A DNA stretch of 64,000 nt from positions 855,793 through 919,792 of the forward strand of contig NW_001865041.1 of the NCBI RefSeq assembly GCF_000002865.3, written 5' to 3'. The position numbers and the translations under genes were made by a program. This stretch comes from Monosiga brevicollis MX1 (lineage: Eukaryota; Opisthokonta; Choanoflagellata; Craspedida; Salpingoecidae). Positions within the stretch are counted from its first letter, which is position 1. Every line of letters starts with the position of its first letter. Shown here piece by piece: positions 1-11,397 of this stretch. Below the pieces are notes generated by a model. The model was given only the letters and a program-made list of their open reading frames with translations, had not been told where the DNA came from and ran no database searches.

Positions 1-202
1 GGACGACGAGCTTGTGCTGCGAGGCCAGAGTTGGCAGGTCTGTCTGATCTGTGTTACGACGGGGTGGTGTTGCTTCTTGGCTGGCGGGGCGGAAGGAGAA
101 GAGCAACAGTTTTTCTCCATTGGCGGTACCTTGATCAAGTCAACGTGTGTTGTGACGCAGAGCCGACAACAGCAGCAGAACAATCATCACACAACGTACA
201 GA

Positions 203-1375
203 ATGGCTGACTCGACAGGCACTTCTCCGACCTCAAAGGGCGGCGAGAAGGAGGCAAAACGCGCCAACACGGTGAGAAACACAGGACGTTGACTCGATGT
301 GTCCCTGATTGCTTGGGTGCTTTGCCAGCGCGGAGCTCGGTCTCTTTCTGATTGGGGGTTTTTTTTGTTTTTTTTTTGGCTTCTTGTTTTATCTTGTATC
401 CTTTTCTACTCGGATCTTTTTGAATGCTGTTCATGTGCTCCGGGGGGGCCGGGCTTGAACAGGCCGAGGCCAAGACCACGGCAAGCGGGTTTGAATGTAC
501 GTGAACGTCATTGCCCCATCTCATGTCCATGTTTTGATGCCTGTTCCTTGGTTCTGTGGCTCATCCGACTTTGCACCCGACATCGATGCTCCGCGCGCCT
601 CTGGCTCACGTTTTCTGTCATCTCTGCAGATCTAGACCACACGGCTGATATCCAGTACGTGCAACACTTTGTACAAATCATCTCTTAGTTTTTGGAGGAT
701 TTGAAGATCAACCCGATTCTAGCAGATCTAACTTTCTGCTGGGTGGAACAGGGTGCATGCGTGGGGGCAGACACTGAAGGATAGTTTTGAGCAAACCGTT
801 GTGGCCATGTTTGGATACATGACAGAGCTGGATGCTATTGAGATTGATGATTCACAGACTTCTGAATTCTCAGTCGAGGGTAGGTTATTCGTCTTTGCAC
901 CAATGCTATTGATCATCCCCCCATTTCTCGCGCGCCTCTGCTTGTGCTCTGGACACTGACCACCGGGGGGTCATGTTCTTGCACGCTTAGGTCATGATTT
1001 GATGTCGTTGTTGTATGCGTTGTTGGACGAGTTTTTGTTCCGGTTTAGCGCCGAGGACAACCTGGTGTGCCGTGAGGTTGAAATTGTCGAGTTTGATACC
1101 GACAACTTTAAGATTACCGTGCGCGGGTAGGATGTGGCCATTGCCATGAGCGACCACGGCCCAGCTCCTCGCTCTCCGAGCTGTACGCAATGCACATCAC
1201 AAGCGACCTGTGCCCCGACTGACCATGGCTATCGCTGTGCATGCTTAGGAAGGGCGAGGTGTTTGACTTGGCCAAGCACCCACAGGGTACTGAGATCAAG
1301 GCTATCACCTACTCCAACATGCAGATTCACACGGAGCGGGCCACCCATGATGTTTACGTCATTTTGGACATTTGA
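203..1375 (+). CDS. ZBTB8OS: Archease (tRNA-ligase cofactor), six exons
   Basis: Archease activates the RtcB-type tRNA splicing ligase, which joins tRNA halves and acts in the unfolded protein response. Exons at 203-271, 463-496, 630-654, 752-879, 991-1126 and 1249-1375 join in phase to 172 residues; human archease is 167. Family landmarks are FEYLDHTADIQVHAWG near residues 33-48, the stretch VVAMFGYMTELDAIEI, then LAKHPQGTEIKAITYSNMQ, and a C-terminus ending VYVILDI. The Asp of LDHTAD and the final Asp match the metal-binding acidic residues known in the family. The two smallest exons (34 and 25 nt) are needed to rebuild FEYLDHTAD, which supports the model. The first ATG of the frame is used; the N-terminal 30 residues are polar and not conserved. 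Identification is very secure; the first splice junction is slightly less so. Confidence 0.93.
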
Positions 1376-1747
1376 CAGCCATGATATCCAAGCTACCAAG
1401 AGTCTTTCACTCTTTCACGACCTGATGTGTGCTGATTGCCAGACTCGCTTCGCCTTTGGTCGGATGAGCGCGCCCAAACCCCGAACTGTTAGGCTTTGTC
1501 CACAACGCAGGCAGATTGAGAAAAACAACAATTTACTTTCAAAAGCCAAGCATATGGTGCATCCATGGTAAGGGTTGTCGATTTTGCGGTGGGACGTCAA
1601 CGGCTGCTGCTTGGCTCGGCCAACAACCAACGGCAACGCCAAATTACGGCCGTGCACGACACATTGGCATTTGCGTTGGGAGAAGGTTGAGCGACCCCAG
1701 GATGCTTGTCCGACCATGCCTGCGCAAGCGAGGAGACGTCTGGTTGT

Positions 1748-1966
1748 CTAGTCTTGACGCTCCTTCTTGCCAAACTGCATCTTGGGCACACCGTCAGTGG
1801 TCATGTATTGGTAGACCCAAAAGAAGAAGACGCAGAGATGGACAAGTAGGAGGGAGATGACAAAGAGGGCCACATTGCTTGGCGTCACAATGGCGTTGGC
1901 AAGTTCAGCCATGCCCACATCGCCGTCATCGGCCAGCGCCACCCCCGCAGTTTCGTCAATCGCCAT
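1748..1966 (-). CDS. Small single-span membrane protein, 72 aa, unrecognised
   Basis: This is a complete short frame. An acidic N-terminus of about 28 residues precedes one strong hydrophobic span (NVALFVISLLLVHLCVFFFW, about residues 31-50) and a short tail ending KMQFGKKERQD. A basic end after the span suggests a tail in the cytosol. I do not recognise the family; it resembles small integral membrane proteins of the ER or mitochondria in size and layout only. A good minus-strand donor (GTGAGT, exon end near 2152) and an acceptor just upstream of the ATG suggest a 5'UTR intron, because joining them puts a stop before the ATG. It lies tail to tail with archease, 372 bp apart. That it is a real gene rests on the hydrophobic span and these splice signals. 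Confidence 0.55.
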   Translation of the reverse strand: MAIDETAGVALADDGDVGMAELANAIVTPSNVALFVISLLLVHLCVFFFWVYQYMTTDGVPKMQFGKKERQD

Positions 1967-3964
1967 GGTCTTGACGGTCTAGTCTTGAGTCTGTCCCTGT
2001 GTGCACAGCAATCAGACTGGTTTCCTATGGATTCGGAGGACCAGCAGCGACTGTGCATGAGCTACACAGCATCAATGCAGAGAAATAGATCCGTCCTGTC
2101 CAAAATCTGCTTCAGAGCTGCGACCGCAGCCCAGCATTGGTCAGCACTCACCTCAGCAGCCCCCAGGGGCAATGGCGGCGTCAGCGGCGGCGCGGTGAGC
2201 AGCTGAGCGCTGGAGGGTCGTGTAAATGGAAGTGTGTTAATCTCACGCTTTAAAAGCTCTGTTGTTTTTTCCTTTGACTGCATTCGCGTTCCGCTCCAGG
2301 CGACCTTTTCTGACAATTGTGGTGCACCCAACGCCTCCGATGTTCGTTTTCCAAATCCCGAAGTAGTGCAGTTGTCAGATGAAAAGTTGTGGGCTTGGCG
2401 TGTGAATTTGAGAACACGCGTGCGTGTGGCAGCGGCGCTGGCGGTCGCTGCTGCAGAGTATCAGCAGCGTTGCACCGTGGCGCCGCAGAAGGATCGACGA
2501 GCTCCAGCCGATTTGGCACAAGCAACCTTGGTTGCCCTAAGGCGGCTGCCAGACTCACCCGAGCTACCAGCTCTGGATTAATTATGGCGCCCAGACTCAG
2601 CTCGCCATGAAGGTCGGTAGCTGTAGAGATGTGCACGTCAGGCACAGGCGCTGGTGCGTGCGTGCTGCCATTATGGCGCTTGTCGCATGCCATGAGGCAA
2701 TGTGTCATCATGTTTGCGCCTCGAAACCAAAAGGCGTTGGCGATGCGTGCTCTCACAACAATGTGCCGGATGCAAGCGCAGATTGCTTTTGGGACCCACA
2801 AGCAAGATCTCATAGAATGCATGTGCTGTGACACAACAGGGTCGCAATGCTCTGGTTCGGTGGGACAGGCCAGACATTCGCAGGAACGTCCCCCCTGGGG
2901 ATGGGACAGTGTCCCGCGCTGAAAGCTGCAAGGCACAGTGTCATTGTAAGCACGACAGCTGCTAAACGCTGCGATCCGAATGATGTTCATGCCTCGGAAG
3001 TCGTGGCCGCGCAGCTTCAAGAAGGCCAGAAAGTTCACATCGAAAGACGTCGTTGAATGGCCGGGGCTCGATGGCCGTCTACGCAGCCGGGTGCATTTGG
3101 CTCAAGTGTCATCACCATTCCCCTCCGAGGTGGTTCGCGACTTCACCAGGGCACACACGGCCCAACCAACAGAAGCAAGGCCCAAGAGGGGGCCGGTCAT
3201 CCCTGCACCTTGTCCTTTTCCCCGATTGGGGTTCAAGATGCGCAGAATCGCGCCAATGAGGCAGCAAGCGTACTGCAGAGCGCGGTTGGCTCAAGTTGCC
3301 CCAAATTCCACACGTGACCGTAAATCTGCAGAATCGGGGATGGACCATCAGGGTGGAACAGAAACAAGTAGAGGGGACACCCCCAACGCAAATTCCAACT
3401 TGCCAAGCATTCCCAAGCAACAGTCGCGACCAACACGAGCAATGGTCCATTGTCAGCGTTTTCAGGTGAACGATGTGCGCAGTTGCGTCTGTAGTCTTCG
3501 TGACAAAACCCATCTGGTGCTATCCCTAGTTTGTTGCATCACCCTGTGTCTTTTGTTCAGTTGTCCTCAGTTGGGCGGTGACAAATGCAGTGCTGATGAT
3601 GCTGTTGTTTGGATCTGCACACATGCAAATGTGGCGTGTGACACCACGAAAAACATGTGGCATGGCGCCGGCGCCGCGTGGTCTGTTGTCAACGGCGAAG
3701 ACAAGGGGTGGGACAGTCCACACCTGTCCACATCTCACTCATCCCTGCAACTCACGTGCCACAAATCACGTCTGGCACGCGATGCTGCGCCACACAATTG
3801 GTACGACTCGACTCTTCAACATTTGAAACAGCCGTTGCACGCTTGGTTGAGAGTTTAACATGCAGCCCCCCTCCATGAATCGATGGAGGGACCGCAGAAG
3901 GCGGCACAGCGTACTCTGCCAGCCGCGCGAAAATTGACACCCGAGCCAACCGCTGGCAGAAACA

Positions 3965-4000
3965 GAAGGGGTTTATTCAAGAGAAGGGGTTTATTCAAGA
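3965..4000. repeat. Tandem repeat, 18 bp x 2
   Basis: Two perfect adjacent copies of an 18-bp unit beginning GAAGGGGTTTATTC lie inside the gene-poor interval. There is no associated open frame. It is most likely a simple replication-slippage duplication. Confidence 0.85.
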
Positions 4001-4639
4001 GAAAGCTCAAGGATGACCCCCTCCTGCGACTTCTCCATAAGGGCAGGATGTGGACATGAAGGTGTGTGGCAGGCTTATAGCGTCGGTGAGATGCGAAACT
4101 GGGGGCGCGAACTTGTCCCGTGTCCTTGGTCCAGATCCATGCTAGCCACCCAATCCATCTCACACAACAACCAAAGGGGGTGGCGAAACCATCTCCCCTA
4201 ACCCTAACCCATCCCTGGCCCCATACGAATGTTGTTCACTATCATACTTTCATGCTTAAACCCTCACCCCGATTCTTGTCCCAACCATACAACAACACAC
4301 AACCAACTTGGCTTGGCTCTCCCAATGGCATCACGGTCTGGCTACGAATTGCGTTGTGGCCTTGCCACTACACCACCAGGCATGTTTGGGGCTGACGCAT
4401 CGCTCACTGCTACCTCCTGCTGCTGATCAAATGTTGCGGCCACCACCACTGCTGAACGAACCGCCACACCAACTTGCCATTCAACAAGACTTCGTGTGCT
4501 TCCCCCACTTGCTCACCCCTGAAGATCACTCATCTTTACGTTCCAAACCCCTTTTCTTTCTCGCTTTCATTCATGATGTGATGCACGCAAATGTCATCCA
4601 TGCAACACTCGCCCTGCTCGTCGTCCCTCACCAACCCTA

Positions 4640-4980
4640 TTCGCCGCCACCGCCACCGCCACCGCCACAAAAAAAACACTCCCAAACCAACTGCCCTGAC
4701 CGGCCCTCGCTAACCCCACCACCGACCCCAACAACACAACCACCCACCACCACACACACATACACACACAACCATTCAGTTTTGTCCCCCCACCTCGTGC
4801 CCGACAACTGCGTACTTGTGTGTGTTTGCATGTCTTCTTCTTCTTCTTCTTCTTCTTCTTCTTCTTCTTCTATCTCTCTCCTATCACCAAAGGCTTTTTG
4901 CTTTCGTCTCTCTCTCTCTCTCTCTCTCTTTTTGTGTGTGTCTTTAATCTCTCTCCTCTTCTCTCTCTCTCTCTCTCTGT
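4640..4980. repeat. Microsatellite cluster: CCGCCA, CACA, TTC and TC tracts
   Basis: Successive simple repeats lie on the + strand: a CCGCCA-like tract near 4640-4667, CA-rich sequence near 4740-4770, about 13 TTC units at 4833-4870, and TC tracts near 4898-4930 and 4957-4978. They sit 300-650 bp upstream of the F-box start codon, so a polypyrimidine 5' region or promoter element is possible. Confidence 0.85.
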
Positions 4981-5291
4981 GAGTACGACTTATTGGACTC
5001 CCACCAATAATTTTTCATGTGGTCTCTGGTTAGCTGGTCGTCCAGCGAGCGCCTCGGTACCCCTTGTCCCCTTCCACCACTTGCGCATTTTCTTCTTGCC
5101 GGTGCCGCTGCCACCCTGTCCCTTGCGCACGCCAATACACTTGCATCCCCTGCCCCCTCTCCGCCTGCAGCTTCCTCATCAACCGGTTTTGAACACATTG
5201 CACACACACACGCGCGCGTTTGTTGCGGCCGGGCAGCCCCAGCCCGTGTCCCACCTCTCGCCCCAAGGAAGGCACGCACACACGGTCCAAC

Positions 5292-8200
5292 ATGGACTTG
5301 CTCGCCCTTCCCGACGAGGTTTGCCCGCGCATGCACATCCTGACAACGCGCGCCGTCCCCTGTCTGCCAACAACCCCGCTTGTCGTTGTCAGAGCGCTCA
5401 CCTCCATTTCCTTGTCGACCGCTAGTTAATATTGCGGACACTTGCATACTTGACCGGTGACCCGGCAAGCTTATGCGCTGTACGTGCCACCTGCCGCCGT
5501 CTTTATAACCTTGCAAGCCGCGAGCACCTGTGGATTGCTGTCGTTGCTCGTGGCCTGAGCCAGCAACCGGCGGATGCCGTAAATCACCCTCAACGCCTCG
5601 AGGCTGCCCTCCACCACATCGCGCAGTCCCATCCCCTTCTGCGTCACCACCTTGTCACGAAACAGGTCGGTTCATGTGCTCCCAACCCGCCCGTGCCGGC
5701 TCCGCCTTCAACCCCCTCGCGTCCGCGTTCTCACGAGCTTTTCGTGTCGCCCCTTCCCCCTTGACGAACCATGATAGCTTTGGAACGATGCCTTGGCGCA
5801 TGCCCCCCCAGCCGAAGCCCGTGACCCTGCCAACCCCGCACCCCAAGGCGAGGGCTTTCGCTGGTGTCTGCAGGATGGCTTTGCAGCGCTGCTGAACCTT
5901 GCCCAACAGTACCCAGCCTGTAGTGTGCTCCTCGATACCCAGGCTGCTCACACTCAGGCCAACGTGCAGCATGTGCCTGCTTTGGCGCTTGCTGCTGAAG
6001 TATACATTGCCCGTGCCCCGCAAGCCAGTTGCTGCTCCCTATGCTGGGCCCCCACCGCCAACCTGGCCCTCGGTATGCACGATCTCCGACTCTGCAACGA
6101 TTGTCTGAGTCACTTCCTGCTCTCTGAAACGCGCGTGCGTCACATGTTTGCCCTCTCCGAGAGCGACGTTCGCGACCTCGAGGCCACCCACCAGCTGCAC
6201 ACCATTGGTGGTCATGGCAGCCAGCGCTACTTTTTCGCACCAGCCGTCGCCCACACCATTGCCTCCCGCAGCCCCATCCCGCTGTCACAGGCCGATGAGA
6301 CGAATAGCGCCGTCGTTGCTGACCGCGTCGCCGCTGTGCATGGCTACGAACAAGCCTTGCTTGACTTGCAAGCCATGAAACGTGTCTGCCTTTTGCGCTC
6401 GTGCTCAACCTATGGCATTGATCTGGATGAGCTGGCCCAGCGCCACGCTGACCTCGAAGCCTCAGCCTTCTCAGACTGGCGCAAGCCCAACCCGCTCTGG
6501 CGCCGAATTTTCCAACGTTGCCTGCAGTTTTGCAGCCGCCCCGTCAACTCTACCCGCCTCATCACTGAGCTCCAGGCCGACATCCTCGTCGTTGAGCTCT
6601 TCTCCGCGCTCTGCTTTGAGCAACGCGCCATTCACTTGCATCACCTCCTCGCTGACGCCGGGCTTCCCACCTGCTGGATCACTCCCCACGCCGCCGTCGA
6701 CACTTCAGTCGCCGAAGTCTACCCCGAACTCACAAGCTACATCATGCAGCCCCTCGAACGCTCTTCCCACACCGACGAGTGTGCCCAGACCATGGTCAAA
6801 CACGTCCTCCAGCTGGAAACGGCGCGACAGACCAAGCTGGCCTTGGTTCGCACCAAGCTCCAGCAAGTTTGCCGTGGCAACATGGACCTCTTGCGTCGCT
6901 GCCGTGCCCACCCCGCGTACAAGTCACTCCTCAAGCGTCGCCGCATTGGCGACGTCATGGACACCGTCGTCGAGATCATGACCCCGGTCTTTGAGCAGCT
7001 CGCTGCCACCACCTGCGACATGCCCCAGCGACAGGCCTTGGTTGATGGAGTCCTCCGCGACCAGCTTGGAACCGAGCCCCCCTCCCCCGAGGAGCTTCTC
7101 TTCTTCTCCGCTTGGGGACGAGCTGAGATTCACCCCTGCGCCCTTTACCTGCAATTTATCGCAGCCGTGCCCCCGACGGCTGCACCCCCAGGTGCTGCCA
7201 CTGTCAGCGCTCAGCTGGCTGCCCAACAATGGGCCGCCTTTGCCGGCAGCACTTCGCGCAGCAAGCTGCAGCATCTGCTTCAGCTTGTCGGTGCTCACGC
7301 CCTGGTCCAACTGCTTTACCACGACTTCTCGGGCCTGGTCAAGCTGCACCTCATTCGCTTTCTGGCCGCCGCTCGCGAGGAAACATGCGCCTTCCACCAC
7401 AGCCGTCTTAGCGCCCTCTCCGCCACCATGCGCTCGTCAGCCTCGAGCCACCCCGTCTACTCGTGGGGCGCCGCCCCAACTCTCGACCCCAATGAGACCA
7501 TGCCTTCGCCTCTGGCCGACAAGGCCATGTCGGCCAACGACATTGACACGCTCGTAGCCACACAGGAGGTTCATCTTGGCATGGAACGCTCCCTCACGGA
7601 CGGTACCGTGGTTGCTGCCGAACCCTCAGCCGATACTAGTGAACCGATGGACCACCACCAGGATGTCGACGCAGCACCACACTCCTGCGCTGCCGCTTCC
7701 GATATGCCCACGATGGAGCAGGGCGCTGATCACGATGACGCCATGCCCACGGCCGCCAGCACACCAACTGCCGAGGTGTGCCATTGCCACGCAGATGCTG
7801 CCCACCATATGGCGCATATCCTCAGTGGCTTCGCCGTTCGCGTGCATGATCTGCAATGTGCGCTGGGAGATCAACGTGTCGTGGCTCGCCTCACCTCGGC
7901 GCAAGCTCAGAAGGTGGCCCGCGCTTACACGTGTGCTCCTTTGAATCGCCTCACGGCCAAGCCCATCCGCGCCGACGTGCAGGTGGCCAGCATCAAGCTT
8001 AAGGGCCTTTTCAACCTCAATCTTGACCTCGATGAGCTACCGTCTCTGGATGTCTCTGCTGCTCCAACCTCTGCCCACGAGGCTGCCCGCCTCATTCATC
8101 TCTATGAAGATCAGTTTATCCAACGCCTGCACCACGTCACCGAGCACTTTGTGCAAGCAGGTCTTCATCTTGACCTGGGTTGGATCATGACGGCACATGC

Positions 8201-8795
8201 TCAGCTGGGCCACGTCGCCGGTGCTGGTCTGGCTGCTACCCTTTCCGCCTATGCCCACGGGTTGGTGGACTTAACTCCTGAGGAGTTGGATTACAAAGTC
8301 CAGCTGGCAGCACAGCGAGAACAGGCGAAATCGTCGCGCGCCCGTGCCCTGCAGGACACTTTCCGCCCGCTGGCCAGTGTGCTGCAGGACACGGTGGGCC
8401 AAACCGATGTGGAGCGCCATGAGGCGCGAGCAACCATTCGCAGTCTCGACGCCTTGCGCTTTCTGCACCATGGTGCAGAGTCGAGCTTGGAACAGTGCCG
8501 TGCCAAGCGGAACAAGATCGTGCAAAAGCGCCGCCGTGGCGAACTTCACAAGGGGCGTCGTCGCGACCTCCTGGATCGCCTGGGTGCAGTCACCGAGTGG
8601 CACATGCTCAGTCATGCGGAGCAAACCTTTTTCCTCCAACGACGCGCCGCACAACGCTATCTAAAGCATGAAGGGGTCGATGTGATGGAGGGCGTAGCAG
8701 CCGTGGCCAAGGACCTCGACACGACAATGCGTCAATTTCCTGAACTGCCAGCTTTGGTGGCTGACTTTGGCGCCATCCTGATCAACCGTGACTAG
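5292..8795 (+). CDS. Large F-box protein with a cysteine-pair motif, three exons
   Basis: Exons 5292-5318, 5426-5665 and 5778-8795 join in phase to 1,094 residues. The N-terminus is an F-box (MDLLALPDE, then LILRTLAYLTGDPASLCAV, then RATCRRLYNLASREHLW), split by the first intron right after LPDE. This predicts a substrate receptor of an SCF ubiquitin ligase. Near residues 160-185 a CCSLCW...CNDC pair precedes a charged stretch (ETRVRHMFALSESDVRDLE), a combination seen in several F-box proteins and probably a small zinc knuckle. The remaining roughly 850 residues are helical with no domain I can name; an acidic, His-rich disordered stretch lies near residues 690-750. The first donor is weak (GTTTGC). 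The 3-kb last exon is long for this genome. F-box identification is good; the substrate is unknown. Confidence 0.85.
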
Positions 8796-9290
8796 CTCCC
8801 GGTTGCTTTGTTGTTATTTTCTTCACTAGGGGCTCAGCCCCCGGATTTCCCAGAGGGAGTGACTGATTGTCTTTTATTTGTGGCTCATTTCATTTTTGTT
8901 GTTTCGTTGACTTTGATGTTTTGTATTTTGTTGCCTGGCCAGCTTTGTCGAGAGGACATGAGCCCGGCCACTGCATATGCGCCTCGGCAAGACAGAACGT
9001 TGGTTGCCGCCCTTATTCTTTTGTGTGCTTTGGGAGACAGCAGCGCTGAGCGCGCTGGTTGATATTCTTCCCTCCCACGTTGACTGTGTCAACACCCTGA
9101 CTTAATTGAATTCTTGAAGACGGAATGAAGCAGATATTCATGCAATTGCATAGCTTCCCAGTTACTTCGCAGGCCCCCACCCTTCAAACCTTCATACTTG
9201 ATGACATACCACTTGCACTAGAAGCGGGCCATCTGGTTACGCGCGCGGCTGATGAGGGTGAAAATGGTAATATCATAATAGAGTGGATTG
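8796..9290. other. Intergenic, convergent 3' region
   Basis: About 500 bp lies between the F-box stop and the end of the minus-strand 288-residue frame. It probably holds both 3'UTRs. A second minus frame (9218-9424) could be an alternative terminal exon of the 288-residue protein, but nothing decides this. Confidence 0.5.
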
Positions 9291-10157
9291 TTACTGGAAG
9301 ACATAAAACAGTAGCTTGGGGCGCTGATGAAAGCCGCGCGGTAGAACTTGAGAGGGACGACGAACAGGCTGTCCTGGCGGGGTGCTGCTACTGGCTTGAT
9401 GTGCTGTCGTGCTTTGGCGCTCACGATAGCGGAGGTAGGTTGAGAGCGAAAAGGAAGAGCCTGTGGGTGGTCCGCCTGGTTGTGCTAGGCGCCGACGTGG
9501 ACTGATGGGGCCCGCCTTGCCAGCATGGGAATCAAGGTCCGAGTCGTCGTTCTCCGTTCCACCTTGCAACAGGTCTGGCTCAAGATTCAAGTCATCAAAG
9601 GGGATATTAGAGTCTCGCAGCATGGCCTCTTCCTCTTCGTCTGCGGTTTCGCCGGTTGAATGAGCCACGCCTAGCGACAGTGAGGGCGTTTGTTGTAACT
9701 TGATATTTGAACGTTGCTGAGAGAAGGAGGCCAGACGCTCGAAGGATTCACCACGAGCCACGGTGCGGCGTGTTGGCGTCTCACTCCCGCGCAGGACGTG
9801 CACGCCGCGACCACTACCATCTTGACCCAAGCCAATCCGGCTGGCAGCTGGACTGAGGGAGCCCAGCAGATGTTGTAGACTTGGCCGCACACACAACAAC
9901 TCGGCGCTGGGTCGCCCACGCAATGCCTCGGCGCTGGGTCGCCCACGCAATGCCTCCGCATTCTTGGTGCTGGCTTCCGACTCGCGTATTCCTGACGAGT
10001 GCCTCTGATGCTGGCTGTGGCGCTGCGGTGAGGCCCACAGTAGTGCCGTGCGGCATTGTTGATTCTCATCGGTGCGCGCAACACGCTTAGCCGGCGGTCC
10101 CAAAGGCTCGCTGGAGAGGCCAACACCCGCAGCTGCAGCGTGTGAGCGGCGTGCCAT
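9291..10157 (-). CDS. Disordered low-complexity protein, 288 aa, unrecognised
   Basis: This is a single uninterrupted frame from an ATG. The product is rich in Ser, Arg, Pro and Gln, with a basic N-terminal patch (GPPAKRVART), an acidic cluster (TADEEEEAMLRD) and a later Asp-rich patch. It looks like an intrinsically disordered, possibly nuclear protein. A nine-residue unit EALRGRPSA occurs twice in tandem. No known domain is visible. The start lies head to head with PDRG1, 343 bp away, which supports a real promoter. The C-terminus ending PKLLFYVFQ may be an unspliced read-through, so the 3' end is uncertain. Confidence 0.5.
   Translation of the reverse strand: MARRSHAAAAGVGLSSEPLGPPAKRVARTDENQQCRTALLWASPQRHSQHQRHSSGIRESEASTKNAEALRGRPSAEALRGRPSAELLCVRPSLQHLLGSLSPAASRIGLGQDGSGRGVHVLRGSETPTRRTVARGESFERLASFSQQRSNIKLQQTPSLSLGVAHSTGETADEEEEAMLRDSNIPFDDLNLEPDLLQGGTENDDSDLDSHAGKAGPISPRRRLAQPGGPPTGSSFSLSTYLRYRERQSTTAHQASSSTPPGQPVRRPSQVLPRGFHQRPKLLFYVFQ
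9901..9954 (-). repeat. In-frame tandem repeat, 27 bp x 2
   Basis: Two perfect copies of a 27-bp unit, length divisible by three, encode EALRGRPSA twice in the 288-residue protein. Preservation of frame fits either coding selection or a recent duplication. Confidence 0.85.
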
Positions 10158-10500
10158 GACAACGTCGTGCGCAGCCTGAAGAAGTCATGAACACCTACCA
10201 AGACTCAGAAAGCAGCGCTTTTGACGCCCCCCTTATCCACCAGCCCTGAACATCTCAACCCCATCATTTGCGCCAGGCGACTGCGACGGCTCATTCACCC
10301 ACGCACATATGCACACGCATCCATCCATCCATCCATCCATCGACAACGCCGCGCCACCAAAATAAAATAACGGTCATAAAGCTTGGTGTTGCGAACGCAG
10401 TGAGAAATGAGTTTGACTTGATTCATCTCACTGATTTCGCACTCTGAACTTTGTGTGGCGAGTGCGTGGCGGAGGAGGACAGGGAGCAGCACCATCGAGA
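10158..10500. promoter_or_regulatory. Shared divergent promoter region (288-aa protein / PDRG1)
   Basis: A 343-bp gap between two opposite start codons must contain both promoters. It includes a CATC tetranucleotide tract at 10318-10341. No TATA-like box stands out at a sensible distance from either start. Confidence 0.45.
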
Positions 10501-11397
10501 ATGGCATCGCAGGACGCACAGCAGATGGTTGAGGGCATTGCCCGGGTAGAACAGCTGGCAGAAGAAACGTTTTCGCTACGACATGATGTAGGCTTGCGTT
10601 TGCTGAAGCATGGTACGCTGACGTCAGGGCGCCGAGATGCCGCATGGTCACTCATGCCGTCACCTGTTTCTGTTCCCACACAAACGCGCGCGCTAGCTGC
10701 AAGAGTTGGATCGACGACTACACCAAGAGCGCGAGGCCATGCGCGAGCTGAAGCGTGGCGCCGGTGTCAAAGGTGTGACTGCTGCTACTCCAAATTCTGG
10801 CTTCTCAAACGGCGTCTGCCTGCCCCATTTTGCCTGTCTTCTTGATACTCAGCCTCAACCCCTCTGACGGTGCCTTAGAACACCACCCCTGGACAAGCGT
10901 GGGTCCCTTGTTCATTCGGATGCCCCGTGAAGAGGTTCTGACTCAACTTGCGCAAAGTACGATTCTTTTTCTGCTTGCCTCCTCGGCCAGCAACTTCATC
11001 GTTGCATTCTGCTTCCCCGTGCTCTCTGCTCGCTCTCCGGTCCCTTGGCGAAGCCTGGCCATTCTCCTTGCGTGACGATCGGTCGCAGCTCGTGAGAATA
11101 AGAACTCAATGAAATTGTGGTTTGTCGATTGATTGGTGGCATGCTGTGGGCACGTTCAACGTGCAGGTAGCCAGGAGCTGGAGACCCAGAGACAGATGAC
11201 ACGCGACCATCTCAAAGACAAGGTCACCTTGTTGCATCAGGTTCAAGGTGAGATGACCCTCAAAGCCTCCATCTGAACCCCGACTTACCAGATAATTGGA
11301 TCTTATCGTGCTTTGCTAACTTACAGGCCAGAAGCTGGACCCCGGCTTTCAACTACAAGGTGTCCGTACGTCGGATGTTTATGGCCCCGAAGCATGA
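10501..11397 (+). CDS. PDRG1: PDRG1, prefoldin-like subunit, five exons
   Basis: PDRG1 is a beta-type prefoldin-like subunit of the URI1/R2TP (PAQosome) co-chaperone, which helps assemble RNA polymerases and PIKK kinases. Exons 10501-10587, 10697-10772, 10879-10956, 11167-11247 and 11327-11397 join in phase to 130 residues; human PDRG1 is 133. Matches are IARVEQLAEET in helix 1, a basic coiled coil (LQELDRRLHQEREAMREL), the central PLFIRMPREEVLTQL (human has MFIKMPHPE), a second coiled coil (QELETQRQMTRDHLKDKV), and a C-terminal QKLDPGFQLQGV (human has PELKGFNL). The stop lies close to the minus-strand IMPACT gene. Identification is secure by position-by-position resemblance. Confidence 0.9.

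Larger units (their letters stand above)
2160..5291. other. Gene-poor low-complexity interval
   Basis: No conserved protein could be read on either strand across about 3.1 kb. The first 170 bp may hold the noncoding first exon of the minus-strand membrane protein. Open frames of up to 292 codons occur (for example + 2980-3858 and - 2250-3038), but they have no recognisable motif, no family resemblance and no plausible exon partners. From about 4,000 onward the + strand is strongly pyrimidine-rich, running into microsatellites upstream of the F-box gene. It could hold 5'UTR, promoter or noncoding RNA sequence; I cannot tell which. Confidence 0.5.

Noticed and set aside
2250-3038. 262-codon minus-strand frame with an ATG
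   Set aside because: Composition is mixed and rich in Cys, His and Arg without motif. No splice partners or family resemblance, and it overlaps equally long frames on the other strand.
2980-3858. 292-codon plus-strand frame
   Set aside because: No recognisable domain, overlaps several frames on both strands, and lies in the gene-poor interval. Kept only as part of that interval.
4196-4210. CCCTAACCCTAACCC, telomere-like motif
   Set aside because: Only two and a half units with no extension or subtelomeric context. It is expected by chance in C-rich low-complexity sequence.
9901-9954. Possible CRISPR-like repeat
   Set aside because: Two directly adjacent in-frame copies without spacers in a eukaryotic coding region; it is a simple tandem duplication.
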